A stretch of DNA of 64,000 nt, taken from NCBI RefSeq assembly GCF_001591665.1, contig NZ_BCVI01000048.1, forward strand, positions 31,456 through 95,455, in the 5' to 3' direction. The notes under the pieces are model-generated. The model did no database searches, was not told where the DNA came from, and worked only from the letters and a program-made list of their open reading frames with translations. Position numbers and translations under genes: made by a program. Positions 45,400 through 54,440 of this stretch are shown here, in pieces. Positions within the stretch are counted from its first letter, which is position 1, and every line of letters begins with the position of its first letter. This DNA comes from Neobacillus soli NBRC 102451. Lineage in GTDB: Bacteria; Bacillota; Bacilli; Bacillales; Cytobacillaceae.

Positions 45400-45753
45400 G
45401 AAATGTGCTAACATTTCTTCAGTTAGTGGTTTCCGTCCACAACCAAATAATATTGCATATGTTGCAGCAAAACATGGTGTAGTTGGTATGACAAAAGTGG
45501 CTGCAATGGAAAATGGCCCATTTAACATTCGGGTGAACTCCTTGCTCCAGGTGCAATAGATACTCCAATGCTCTGTGGTGCATTAGAACAATTTGGTTAC
45601 ACAGAAGAAGAATATGCTCCTCAGTTAAGCTTACTAAACCGTTTTGGTCAACCAAGAGAAATTGCGCAAGCAAGTCTTTGGTTAGCTTCTGACGCATCAT
45701 CATATGTAACTGGTACCACCATTCATGCTGACGCAGGTTATACTTCTCGGTAA
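45400..45753 (+). pseudogene. Short-chain dehydrogenase (SDR) relic, copy 1
   Basis: From about 45412, SSVSGFRPQPNNIAYVAAKH carries the S...YxxxK catalytic set of SDR enzymes. Frame is lost near 45541, where APGAIDTPM should follow. A shifted frame then reads LLNRFGQPREIAQASLWLAS, ASSYVTGTTIHADAGY, to TAA 45751-45753. The N-terminal Rossmann half with the glycine motif is missing. A second, shorter relic of the same 3' end lies at 54283. Confidence 0.75.
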
Positions 45754-45852
45754 TCATTAATAAAGAATCTTTACCGAGATTAAAATAATGTGCAAATGAA
45801 TTGCACTTAAACTGCCGGGACAACGGACAAAATTAAATGACTATACAAAAGG

Positions 45853-45905
45853 ACATAAAGGGATACCATTACAATATGTATTGTACTGGTATCCCTTTAT
45901 GTATT
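45853..45905. terminator. Long hairpin
   Basis: ACATAAAGGGATACCA and TGGTATCCCTTTATGT are perfect inverted repeats, with ACAATA and TATTGT also pairing inside. It probably serves as a terminator between the SDR relic and the next ORF. Confidence 0.7.
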
Positions 45906-46012
45906 TCATACTGATTATCATTTTGAAATTATTCCCCGCCAGCGATGGCGATGGCTTCACGAGTGATGGCTGCGGCACTATCTGACTTCTTCAACTGCGG
46001 ATTTAACACTGT

Positions 46013-46381
46013 TTGCCTAAAAAGACCCGACATCGGGATCAGAAGTATGAGATTGTTTCGGGAATAGGAATCCTGTGGTGTAAGGTGATGATTGACCTTA
46101 TAATCGAAGAGCTTTTGGACCATATTTATCCTCCTGCCATATTTTATTCTGGTCATTTATCCATTGTTACTGTGGGTAGCCGTTTTTTAGAAAAAATGGA
46201 ACGGAGAATCGAGTACCTATTGCATACTATTTCGAAAATGGTCAGCAATTGGTGTGTGGAAACCCAAATTAAATACACTATATATCGGAACCCAAAAAGA
46301 TTTCCTTGGATAATTAGATTTTTTATTATATTTTTAGGTGTTGGATTTGCTTTGTGTTCAGTTTTTAGACTATTCGGTTAG
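46013..46381 (+). CDS. Possible small membrane protein
   Basis: A 122-residue frame from TTG 46013, or 98 residues from ATG 46087 after GTAAGGTG, ends in a hydrophobic helix RFFIIFLGVGFALCSVFRLF. The middle is basic and alpha-helical. A minus-strand frame (45929-46156) overlaps the first part, so only one of the two can be real. No family was recognised. Confidence 0.35.
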   Translation: MPKKTRHRDQKYEIVSGIGILWCKVMIDLIIEELLDHIYPPAIFYSGHLSIVTVGSRFLEKMERRIEYLLHTISKMVSNWCVETQIKYTIYRNPKRFPWIIRFFIIFLGVGFALCSVFRLFG

Positions 46382-46577
46382 TTTTCTCTTAAAGTAACGA
46401 GGTGTGTTTGTAAAAAGTTAGGGGCCTGTATTGCTGCTCCTGATAATAAATCATCAAGACCATGCACCCATTCTTTTAAATATGGGCCTGTAGACCTAGT
46501 TATTTAACCAGCCACAAAAAGGAATATTACATAGGTTAAGTCTAACAATACGTTTTTAAAATGAGGGGAATAGGCGT

Positions 46578-47654
46578 ATGCATCGGTATTGGTATGTGAA
46601 TTCAAAGGGGAATGGGCAGCTATATAAGAACCAAATTTTAGTACCACCATTATATTCACAGCCCCAAATACCCAACCTTGGAGGAATGAATGGTCTTGGG
46701 ATTCCCGAGGGTTGGAGTGGTCGAGTCTATCCGGCAGGTTGGAAGAGTTCCGAGAGTTTAAAGGGTTTTGAACATCGTATGGACCAACCTGCTAATTGGA
46801 CTTCTCCATCCGGCCAAATGGGTTTGACAGAACAAGAGCCTTCTTCCGGCTGGATAACACCGATTGACATTAAGGGCTATACACCCTATGGACACAACGG
46901 GAATTTGCTGCCGCAGGTTGATCACGACGATTGGGAGTCACATGAACAACCGGCCAACTGGCCACAACTTCCTGAACATCCGGGTTTCATGTCTCAAGGA
47001 CATCACGGGAGTTGGTTGCCGCCGGTCGTTCATGACGATTGGGAGTCGCAAGAGCAGCCGGCCAACTGGCCGCAGCTTCCCGAACATCCAGGTTTCGCGC
47101 CTCAAGTACAGCCCACTCCTTGGGTGCAACCGATCAACAATAAAGGGATGATCGCACAAGGACAGCCACTAGGTTGGGCTCCATCAGCCGGAAATGAGGG
47201 TTTCAACCACCAAAAACAGCCCTTTCCTTGGGCGCAATCAAACAATCATGGGGGGATGATGACTCAAGGACATCCGGCTAGTTGGGCTCCATCAGCTGGT
47301 AATAAGGGTTTCATTTCTCAAAAACAGCCCTTTCCTTGGGGGCACCCGGTCAATAATAAGGGGATGTTCGAACAAGGACATCTCGCCGCTTTGCTGCCGC
47401 TGTCCGCCAATCCTTTTGGTTTTAGCGCCAGTGGGCAGCAGGCGAACTGGGGCGGTTTTGGAAACCCAGCAGGCTGGGGGGGACAGGTAAATCCCATGGG
47501 ATGGGGTGGTCCGGGAGCCCCGATGGGATGGGGGAATAACCATGGTAATGGCCAGCCGGGAATACTTGGAGGCTTACTTAAAGTGGGAAAAGGCACCATG
47601 GGGGGAATAGGAATTATTAGTAGTTTAATCGGAGTGGGAAAATTCCTATTTTAG
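46578..47654 (+). CDS. Tryptophan/glycine/proline-rich tandem-repeat protein, possibly a spore-surface protein
   Basis: ATG 46578 follows GAGGGGAATAGGCGT. The 358-residue protein is of low complexity. Two copies of about 38 residues (HDDWESHEQPANWPQLPEHP and its near twin, at about 116 and 152) and two copies of QKQPFPW...GNKGF/NNKGM (about 212 and 248) repeat with little DNA change. The middle recurs as W-x-P or W-x-Q blocks. The C-terminus is glycine-rich and hydrophobic (GGIGIISSLIGVGKF). There is no signal peptide. Repeat proteins of this composition occur in Bacillus spore coats or as extracellular adhesive proteins. The link to either is inference. Confidence 0.65.
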   Translation: MHRYWYVNSKGNGQLYKNQILVPPLYSQPQIPNLGGMNGLGIPEGWSGRVYPAGWKSSESLKGFEHRMDQPANWTSPSGQMGLTEQEPSSGWITPIDIKGYTPYGHNGNLLPQVDHDDWESHEQPANWPQLPEHPGFMSQGHHGSWLPPVVHDDWESQEQPANWPQLPEHPGFAPQVQPTPWVQPINNKGMIAQGQPLGWAPSAGNEGFNHQKQPFPWAQSNNHGGMMTQGHPASWAPSAGNKGFISQKQPFPWGHPVNNKGMFEQGHLAALLPLSANPFGFSASGQQANWGGFGNPAGWGGQVNPMGWGGPGAPMGWGNNHGNGQPGILGGLLKVGKGTMGGIGIISSLIGVGKFLF

Positions 47655-47668
47655 TGAATTAGAAATTA

Positions 47669-47716
47669 AGGGTCACCAAGCGCATTAAAGCTTTAGTACA
47701 CCTGAGGACTGACCCT
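47669..47716. repeat. Dispersed palindromic repeat, family B
   Basis: AGGGTCACC...GCGCATTAAAGCTTTAG...GGACTGACCCT, 15 bases after the repeat-protein stop and followed by a T-run. It may act as a terminator. Confidence 0.7.
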
Positions 47717-47859
47717 TTTTTTTCTGTATTGCAGGTTTTGTTGGCTTCAATTTTGATATATTTACCCTTTTTCCTTCTTCTTTTTGGGGGTATCCATCTG
47801 TTGGAGAAGAAAATTAGTCTGAATAATCGTGAAAACGAGAACAAATTGTAGGTAATCCC

Positions 47860-48171
47860 ATGAAAAATATGAAAATAAAACTGGCAAGAGTTGAAAAGGA
47901 TTTATCCCAGGAAGAACTTGCCAAAATCGTTGGTGTATCTAGACAAACTATTGGCTTGATTGAATCAGGAAAATATAATCCTTCCATAAGTCTGTGCCCT
48001 CAGCATCTCGATATATTAATAAATATCTGCAGACATCATGACAATCCAAAGGTACCACCCAAATATAAATCCTATAGAAAAACTCACCGATTGGAGAAAA
48101 GTCGAAGACAGAAGAAAAGAATCGCACATATTTATATATCCAATATATGCGATTCTTTTATTTTTCTGTGA
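47860..48171 (+). pseudogene. XRE-family regulator cut after its DNA-binding domain
   Basis: The frame starts MKNMKIKLARVEKDLSQEEL and keeps VGVSRQTIGLIESGKYNPSI, the helix-turn-helix of the small YozG/Cro-like regulators, which normally end about 20 residues later (LCIAICKALDKTLDDLFW). Here, from about residue 46, the sequence switches to an unrelated PQHLDILINICRHHD and runs 58 more residues into a hairpin at 48117. The 3' end was replaced by rearrangement. A fused product may still bind DNA. Confidence 0.6.
48117..48166. terminator. Bidirectional terminator before the RND gene end
   Basis: AAAAGAATCGCACATAT and ATATGCGATTCTTTT form a long stem that lies between the truncated regulator and the convergent RND exporter gene. 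Confidence 0.7.
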
Positions 48172-48209
48172 TAAAAGGTTAACACTAAAAGTGATAACAA
48201 ACTGAACCT

Positions 48210-51200
48210 TTATTGACCCAATGTTTCTGTTACTTGGGTAGCATGCAGTCTTTGTTTTTTTGCTTTCCGGAAATGGAATAATTCATAGAATGTTGGGATG
48301 ACAATCAGCGTCAAAAGGGTGGATACGAGCAGTCCAAAAATGACGACCACAGCGAGTCCCTTCGAAACCAGATTTAAACTCATCGCCGATTCATGTGTAA
48401 CTAGAAGCGGTACCATGGCAAAGACTGTGGCAAGTGCTGTCATAAGAATCGGACGCAGACGGACGGTTCCTGCCTCCATAATCGCTTCCCGAATGGTCAT
48501 TGTTTCTTCATTGTGACGGATTCGGTCAACCAGCACAATGGCATTGGTTACCACAATCCCAACGAGCATCAGCATTCCAATACCCGAAGATATATTGATG
48601 CTTGAGTTGGTTAATACGAGTCCTAATAGCGAACCGATTGCTGCAAGCGGCAATGTAATCAAGATCGCGATGCTTGCCCGGAACGACTTTAATGTCACGA
48701 GCAAAATCATAAACACGATTCCAATTGATAACATAGACAATTTAGCGAGTTCCCCTAATTGATCGGAGGACTGCATGGAAGAACCGGTAAGTTCTGCACT
48801 GGTTCCTTTGGCAAATGCTTCATCTTTGTTCCAAGTAAGGAGCTCCTGCTGAATTTTTCCGGTAACGTCTACCATTTTGTCCGGATTCACTTGAGTCGTT
48901 ACCTGTAGATAATGATGGCCGTCTTTTGTAAAGATGGTCCCTAGCTCATTGCTTTCTTCAACTTTCGCAATGCTTGATAAAGCAACAGGTCCATCAGGCG
49001 TCATAAGTTGCAGATTTTTTACATCGTCCACCGTTTTAATCTCTTTTAGTGCACCCAATTGGACTGCGGTGGTCCGTCCATCAATCTTGATGTTTCCAAT
49101 CACAGCAGGCTTTATGATCGCATGAATAGATTGGGAGACTTCCTGTGCATTCGATAATTTGGAATCCACCTGAATGGTAACGGTTGGTTTGGTATTTTGA
49201 TCGTTGCTACCTACTTTTTCAACACCATCTATGCTGCTTATTTCTTTCTTAACCATGTCAGCTGCTTTTTTGATGTCGTCGTCGTTCTTTCCGATAACAT
49301 CAATGGAAACAGTCGTCGTATTTGATCCGAGCAAACCTGCTGTCTCAGCCGTCAGCTCCGCATTTGGAAACTGGTCTTTTGTTTTTCGGATGTCTTTTAC
49401 AAATTTGGCAGAATCGGTCCCTTCTTTAGTAAAAATCATAAATCGAACTACGTTGGCTTCTTGTAGGTTGCCATATTGTGCTGCATCCTCATTGACACCT
49501 GCCACTGTAATATGGGTTTTTACCCCTTCTTTTTCTGAAAGAATGCCCTCCATATTAGCAACACCGTCTTTTATTTCGCTAAATGGGGTTCCGTTATCAT
49601 AGCGAAGACCGATGGCTATGTAGGCGGAATCTTGCTGATCGACAGAACCTTTTGGCATGGTCAAAAATAACCCGATTGCCCCGATGACAACGAGAATCGC
49701 TAATGTGATTGGAAGCCATTTATGATTCAGCGACCATTTCAACAAAGAAGGGTAGAATGATTTCGGCTTGTGTTCCTTCATCTTTACCTTTTTCATCATA
49801 CGTGCACTGAGTGCTGGGACCACTGTCAGTGAAACAAGCAGGGAAGATAGTAATGAACAAGTGATTGTAATCGCAAATGGAGCAACTAAATCTCTTAATC
49901 CTCCAGAAACAATCAACATTGGCAGGAATACTGCTACTGTTGTGAGAGTCGATGACGTGATGGCTGATCCCACTTCTTTTACTGATTCTATAAGAAAGGC
50001 AGGGGTTAATTCATTATTTTGCTTTCTTCGGTAAATATTTTCTACTACCACAATGCTGTCATCCACTAGCCGTCCGACTGAAACGGCAATACCTCCAAGC
50101 GTGAGGATGTTTAAGGTAACACCAAAGAAGGAAAGGAGAATCATCGTCATGCATAGGGACAATGGAATGCTGATAATCGTGATTAGGGTCATTCGGAAAC
50201 TGCGAAGGAATAACCAGATAATAAGGGTGGCAAATAGTGCTCCGGTCAATACTTCTCTTGTCATCGAATTGATGGAATCAAGAACGGTATCCCCTAAATT
50301 CATTACAATCGTTGCTTGAAGGGTTCCCTTGTAATCCTTATTGATTTTTTTTACTGCGTCTTCCACCTGTTTTCCAAGCGTTACGGCATTGGAGGTGGAA
50401 TCCTTCTGAATCACGACGTCGACAAAGCTCTTCCCGTTCAAATGGATGATGCTTTCTGTATCTTCCTGCATAGTAATATCAGCAACATCCTGTAGTTTTG
50501 CCTTCCTGTTTAACTGAATGTTTTTAAGTTCTTCGAGCGTTTCTAGTTTTCCTGTTACGATTATGCTTGTTGCTTCGTTTTTAATCGTTTGTTCACCCAC
50601 CGCAACGGAAGCCGTTTTCCCTTGAAGGAGCGTATATAGCTGTTCAAGAGGGAAATTTGCTGTTGCTAATTTAGCAGGGTCAACTTTAATCATCACTTGT
50701 TGATTTTTTCTGCCATTAGTGATGACGTTGCCGACACCTTTTAGGTCTTTGAACATCGGCATAATCTCGTTTTCTACAATATTTAGTTCTTGATTGCCAA
50801 TTTCCTTATCAAAGGTGAGACCCAATTCAACAATCGGAATTTCAGATGTGTTGAGGTTGATGACATATGGTTTCATGACCCCATTGGGGAGATGGACCAT
50901 TGAAATTCTTTCTTCAATTTGCTGTTTCGCTTCTTTTACATCCATTTTCGTTTCAAATGTGACGGTCAGCTGGCTAAAGTTATTTCCTGTTTGTGCAACA
51001 ACACTTTGTTTTCCTCTGACGCCGTTCAATGCCTTTTCAATTGGCTGTGTTACTTGTTCATCCATGCTGACGGCATCCATACCGTTTCCAACTGTTGAAA
51101 TGGTTATGTATGGCTGGTCGGCAGATGGCATCAGTTCCATTGGAATCGTGGTGTAACTAAAAATGCCAAAAATCATCGAGGCAAGTACAGCAAAAATCAA

Positions 51201-51242
51201 TGCCGCTTTGTTCCGCAATGCCCATTTCGTAAACCAAGTCAT
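48210..51242 (-). CDS. RND-family efflux transporter (SwrC-like)
   Basis: The 1010-residue protein starts MTWFTKWALRNKAALIFAVL after the ribosome site AGGGGGAGTCTTTT. It has the usual RND plan of 12 helices with two large extracellular loops. Helix 4 shows GGIAVSVGRLVDDSIVVVEN, with the proton-relay aspartates. A second helix set (GIGMLMLVGIVVTNAIVLVD) completes it. It matches the Gram-positive SwrC/YerP type, which exports surfactin and similar amphiphiles. No membrane-fusion partner is adjacent. Single gene. Confidence 0.9.
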   Translation of the reverse strand: MTWFTKWALRNKAALIFAVLASMIFGIFSYTTIPMELMPSADQPYITISTVGNGMDAVSMDEQVTQPIEKALNGVRGKQSVVAQTGNNFSQLTVTFETKMDVKEAKQQIEERISMVHLPNGVMKPYVINLNTSEIPIVELGLTFDKEIGNQELNIVENEIMPMFKDLKGVGNVITNGRKNQQVMIKVDPAKLATANFPLEQLYTLLQGKTASVAVGEQTIKNEATSIIVTGKLETLEELKNIQLNRKAKLQDVADITMQEDTESIIHLNGKSFVDVVIQKDSTSNAVTLGKQVEDAVKKINKDYKGTLQATIVMNLGDTVLDSINSMTREVLTGALFATLIIWLFLRSFRMTLITIISIPLSLCMTMILLSFFGVTLNILTLGGIAVSVGRLVDDSIVVVENIYRRKQNNELTPAFLIESVKEVGSAITSSTLTTVAVFLPMLIVSGGLRDLVAPFAITITCSLLSSLLVSLTVVPALSARMMKKVKMKEHKPKSFYPSLLKWSLNHKWLPITLAILVVIGAIGLFLTMPKGSVDQQDSAYIAIGLRYDNGTPFSEIKDGVANMEGILSEKEGVKTHITVAGVNEDAAQYGNLQEANVVRFMIFTKEGTDSAKFVKDIRKTKDQFPNAELTAETAGLLGSNTTTVSIDVIGKNDDDIKKAADMVKKEISSIDGVEKVGSNDQNTKPTVTIQVDSKLSNAQEVSQSIHAIIKPAVIGNIKIDGRTTAVQLGALKEIKTVDDVKNLQLMTPDGPVALSSIAKVEESNELGTIFTKDGHHYLQVTTQVNPDKMVDVTGKIQQELLTWNKDEAFAKGTSAELTGSSMQSSDQLGELAKLSMLSIGIVFMILLVTLKSFRASIAILITLPLAAIGSLLGLVLTNSSINISSGIGMLMLVGIVVTNAIVLVDRIRHNEETMTIREAIMEAGTVRLRPILMTALATVFAMVPLLVTHESAMSLNLVSKGLAVVVIFGLLVSTLLTLIVIPTFYELFHFRKAKKQRLHATQVTETLGQ

Positions 51243-51461
51243 AAAAGACTCCCCCTAGTCCTAAAGTCATAAAACCAGGTAAATTATACCTCGATTGGGA
51301 TTACTTTACTAGTGGTTTTTTCTTAATTTTACAAAAATTTAATTTACACAAAACAAATACAGGAAAATTATAGATGGTAATGGTACAAATGATGACTCAA
51401 ATTTTTATTGGAACAATTTTTTTGGGCGAATAGCCGTTGACGAAACGGTTCCTTTGTTATA

Positions 51462-51485
51462 TGGTTAATCACATAAGTAATTAAC
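51462..51485. promoter_or_regulatory. Candidate GntR operator
   Basis: GGTTAATCACAT and AAGTAATTAACC form an imperfect inverted repeat about 20 bases before the GntR gene, the usual place for a YtrA-type operator. Confidence 0.5.
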
Positions 51486-51504
51486 CAATATGGCGGTGTG
51501 TATT

Positions 51505-51876
51505 ATGGGTTTCACGATGGATGACAGCCGCCCGATTTTTGTGCAAATTGCCGAGCATATCGAAGACGATATTATCGAAGGTCGGTTGCAGGAGGAATCG
51601 CAAGTGCTTTCAACGACACAATTTGCATCGTTTTTTCAAATCAATCCGGCAACGGCTGCCAAAGGCGTTAATTTGCTGGTTGACGAGAACATTTTGTACA
51701 AAAAGCGGGGGATCGGCATGTTTGTGGCAACAGGCGCAAAAGCAAGGCTGATGGAGAAACGAAAGGAGAGTTTCTACGAACAGTATGTTGTGGCGATGAT
51801 TTGCGAAGCGGAAAAGCTCGGCATTTCGAAAGAACAATTGACGGATATGATCCGGAGAGGGGAAGGAACGAAATGA
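51505..51876 (+). CDS. GntR-family (YtrA-type) repressor
   Basis: ATG 51505 lies 7 bases after GGCGGTG; ATG 51490 is an alternative. The 123-residue protein has the GntR winged helix (RPIFVQIAEHIEDDIIEGRL, then TQFASFFQINPATAAKGVNL) and the short YtrA-type helical tail instead of an effector domain. It precedes an ABC ATPase and a permease, with its stop overlapping the ATPase start, so it likely represses its own operon. A palindrome with GGTTAATCACATAAGTAATTAACC at 51462-51485 is a good operator candidate. Confidence 0.85.
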   Translation: MGFTMDDSRPIFVQIAEHIEDDIIEGRLQEESQVLSTTQFASFFQINPATAAKGVNLLVDENILYKKRGIGMFVATGAKARLMEKRKESFYEQYVVAMICEAEKLGISKEQLTDMIRRGEGTK

Positions 51877-52769
51877 TGAACATTGTTGAAGTCCAAGGGC
51901 TGACCAAAACATATGGCGGCGTCCATGCAGTGGATGATGTCAGTTTTACGATGGAATCGGGCAAAATTTACGGATTGCTGGGCCGAAATGGCGCGGGAAA
52001 AACAACGATTATGCACATGCTGACGGCGCAAATGTTCCCGACAAGCGGGAAAGTGCACGTGTTCGGAGAGACTCCTTACGAGAACAATCGCGTATTGAGC
52101 CAGGTTTGTTTTATTAAAGAAAGCCAGAAGTATCCCGACCATTTTCGAGTGAGCGACGTGCTGGAGTTGTGTCCGGTAATTTTCCCCAATTGGGACCAGC
52201 AATTTGCAGATCAATTGGTGAATGATTTCCATCTGCCACGGAAACGGGCGATAAAGAAGCTATCAAGAGGTATGCTCTCGTCCGTCGGCGTCATCATCGG
52301 TTTGGCGAGTCGCGCACCGCTGACGATGTTCGACGAGCCTTACCTGGGGCTGGACGCTGTAGCACGGGCGTTGTTCTATGATCGGCTGATCGAGGATTAC
52401 GCGGAGCACCCTCGGACAATCGTTTTGTCCACACATTTAATCGACGAGGTGAGCCGGATTTTGGAGCATGTGATCGTCATCGATAGCGGAAAGCTTATTC
52501 TAAATAAGGATGCAGATGCTATTCGCGGGCAAGCCTATAGTGCCATTGGCCATGCGGAGAAAGTAGAGTCCTTCATTTCCGGGCAGGAGACGATCGATCG
52601 TAAACCATTCGGTAGCCTATTGGCGGCAACGGTGCTTGGCAGTCTGGATCCAGAAAGCCGGAAGCAGGCCGAATTACTGGGGCTTGAGCTTACCCCGGTA
52701 TCACTTCAACAGTTGATCGTTCATTTGACCAAACAAAAATCTGATCGCAGGGCGGTGGACTTCCGATGA
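51873..52769 (+). CDS. ABC transporter ATP-binding protein
   Basis: ATG 51873 (or 51876) follows GGAGAGGGGAAGGAACGA. The 298-residue ATPase has Walker A GRNGAGKTT, a signature-like LSRGM in place of LSGGQ, and Walker B LTMFDEPYLGLD, with the H-loop STHLIDE. It is coupled to the GntR gene and overlaps the permease start by 4 bases. YtrB-like pairs respond to cell-wall antibiotics in Bacillus. Confidence 0.9.
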   Translation: MMNIVEVQGLTKTYGGVHAVDDVSFTMESGKIYGLLGRNGAGKTTIMHMLTAQMFPTSGKVHVFGETPYENNRVLSQVCFIKESQKYPDHFRVSDVLELCPVIFPNWDQQFADQLVNDFHLPRKRAIKKLSRGMLSSVGVIIGLASRAPLTMFDEPYLGLDAVARALFYDRLIEDYAEHPRTIVLSTHLIDEVSRILEHVIVIDSGKLILNKDADAIRGQAYSAIGHAEKVESFISGQETIDRKPFGSLLAATVLGSLDPESRKQAELLGLELTPVSLQQLIVHLTKQKSDRRAVDFR

Positions 52770-53452
52770 ATCGAATTGCAACCGTAATGAAAATTCATGC
52801 CAAGGATAAACTTATGTGGTTTATCGTTCCATGGTTTTTGGTATTGCTTCCTGCTTTTTTAGTCAACCTCTTGATTGGATGGATAGCCCAGCCGGAAAAC
52901 GGATTATATACTGGCGGTTTGGCCTCCATCTTCGTTTGTTTGCTGCTTATCGGCATCTCTACGCTGACGAAAAGCTTTCCGTTTGCGCTAGGCCTGAGCA
53001 TCCGGAGAATGGACTTTTTTCTTGGGACTCTTATAATGGTCACCGCTGTTTGTTTGGGTATTTCCGTCGTGCTTTCGGCTCTTTCGTTCGTGGAGGGTGA
53101 TTGGGGCTGGGGGGTCGGGCTGCATTTCTTCAACCTTCCATATTTAAGTGATGGGTCCTTTGTGGAACAGTGGTGGACCTTGTTCGCTACAGCGTTTCAT
53201 GTGACCTTCCTTGGCTTCTTCATTATCGCAATATTCAGACGTTTTGGGAGAACGGGGCTGTTCTTCTTGTTTCCGGTTATTTTTCTTGCGGGTTCCGTGC
53301 TTGGGTTCTTGTGTACGTATTTCGGCTGGTGGACGGACATTTTCAATTGGCTAAGTGGACATTCTGCCGCCCAATTAGCTTCGTGGTTGTTTGTTGGCGC
53401 GGTCATCTATGTACTGCTGTCATTTTTCATGATTCGCAAAGCAACTGTTTAG
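52766..53452 (+). CDS. ABC transporter permease
   Basis: The 228-residue protein has six or so hydrophobic helices (for example WFIVPWFLVLLPAFLVNLLI) and no motif beyond that. Its 4-base overlap with the ATPase gene and its position after a GntR regulator mark it as the membrane subunit of the same transporter. The substrate is unknown. Confidence 0.8.
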   Translation: MNRIATVMKIHAKDKLMWFIVPWFLVLLPAFLVNLLIGWIAQPENGLYTGGLASIFVCLLLIGISTLTKSFPFALGLSIRRMDFFLGTLIMVTAVCLGISVVLSALSFVEGDWGWGVGLHFFNLPYLSDGSFVEQWWTLFATAFHVTFLGFFIIAIFRRFGRTGLFFLFPVIFLAGSVLGFLCTYFGWWTDIFNWLSGHSAAQLASWLFVGAVIYVLLSFFMIRKATV

Positions 53453-53673
53453 TTGGTATCATGCCGTTAGGCCGTCCAATTATTTGTCGGCGGCCTTAGC
53501 CGTATTTAAGTATATCATCAGGCAACTAAATCAGGGCTTGTAGAGGCGTTTTCACCTGAAGGAGTCCCATTTTCTGAAGAAACCATAAAGGGAAAGGTTT
53601 TTCTATTCTTACAATAACAGTATGGAGAAGTCTTCAATCCTTATATCGCTTTACCTTTTCAGGAAGGCATATG

Positions 53674-53922
53674 CAAGCATTACTAGATAGAAGCAGATAG
53701 ATCGAACCATATCCGGAGAACCACCTTTTTAATGTAGTTTGGTGGACAGAATAAATGAAGGATGTCTCATGGGAGGAGGCATTTAAGAGATACAACTATT
53801 ATATTCAGCATGGTCCTTCGCCTTTTGGATTTGATTTTAAGCATACATTTGATGAAAAAGGGGAGACGTTCTTGATTAAGTTGAAGGGGGACCCATTATT
53901 AATTGGGAAATTATCTAATTAA
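53674..53922 (+). pseudogene. Relic of a DUF3291-like gene
   Basis: One frame reads ALLDRSR, stop, IEPYPENHLFNVVWWTE, stop at 53752-53754, then MKDVSWEEAFKRYNYYIQHG and PSPFGFDFKHTFDEKG to TAA 53920-53922. The pattern WW...EEA..R......HGP.PF.F.F is like the C-terminal half of DUF3291 proteins. Two internal stops show that the gene is dead. The final 55 codons still form an open frame from ATG 53755. Confidence 0.45.
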
Positions 53923-54229
53923 ACAAACGGTGACCTAATGAATAATACACCTTCCTGTGACATAACTAAACAGGAAAACGAAAAAATCAAAGGGGAGACA
54001 AAAGGTTCCTATCCCAATAGAAAAGAAAAAACCGTCGTTTGGAACTGTTGCCTTGGTGAAGGAGAAAGTTAAGAAGGAAAAAGAAAAAATGAAGAAAACT
54101 AGGAAATTATAAAAAAGGAAAAAAAGGGAACAAGGTCTATTCGATACCCTATTCTCCTTTTTTCCATTGATAACAAAAGATAGATGTGAAATTTTTGGTT
54201 TTATTCAATTTACTTACTATTATGCAAGG

Positions 54230-54278
54230 CTAGTCCCCCTGCGCATTAAAGCACTAGTACACCGGGGGACGGACCCTA
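54230..54278. repeat. Dispersed palindromic repeat, family B
   Basis: CTAGTCCCCC...GCGCATTAAAGCACTAG...GGGGGACGGACCCTA. The centre GCGCATTAAAGC is shared with the copies at 43639 and 47669. Confidence 0.7.
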
Positions 54279-54282
54279 TTTT

Positions 54283-54370
54283 CTGACGCATCAACATATA
54301 TAACTGGTACCACGATTCATGCTGACACAGATTATACTTCTCGGTATTCATTAAAAAAAAACGAAGATTT
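54283..54370 (+). pseudogene. SDR relic, copy 2 (3' end only)
   Basis: Positions 54283-54345 translate to SDASTYITGTTIHADTDYTS and match the last codons and stop region of the relic at 45689-45753 at DNA level, including the following ATTCATTA. Only about 60 bases of coding sequence are left. Confidence 0.6.
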
Positions 54371-54388
54371 ACCTCTTCGTTTTTTTTA
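54355..54388. terminator. Terminator at the end of the DUF3021 gene
   Basis: AAAAAACGAAGA and TCTTCGTTTTTT form a stem with a long T-run on the plus strand and an A-run that serves as a T-run on the minus strand. Confidence 0.75.
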
Positions 54389-54440
54389 GGGAAGTCAATG
54401 GGGAAGGTTCAACCGTCCCTATGGGATTATGTGCCCTTTC

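Larger units (their letters stand above)
53453..54440. other. Mostly non-coding region with two gene relics and repeats
   Basis: This 990-base stretch holds a DUF3291-like relic (53674-53922), a hairpin near 54115-54165 (GGAAAAAAGGG...CCTTTTTTCC), a family-B repeat (54230-54278), an SDR relic (54283-54370) and a terminator at 54355. Confidence 0.5.

Noticed and set aside
45929..46156. 75-codon minus-strand opening
   Set aside because: It overlaps the plus-strand membrane ORF at 46013. Only its last 30 residues look protein-like and no family was recognised.
46938..47599. Minus-strand and second-frame openings opposite the W/G-rich repeat protein
   Set aside because: They are frame shadows of the tandem repeats. 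Their own repeats follow the plus-strand period, and they lack ribosome sites.
48298..51156. Several plus-strand openings of 60-130 codons across the RND gene
   Set aside because: They lie fully inside the long, well-formed minus-strand exporter gene and have no start signals or family features.
43639..54278. Family-B repeats as parts of a CRISPR array
   Set aside because: Copies are kilobases apart, palindromic, with varied arms and no regular spacers. No cas genes are present.
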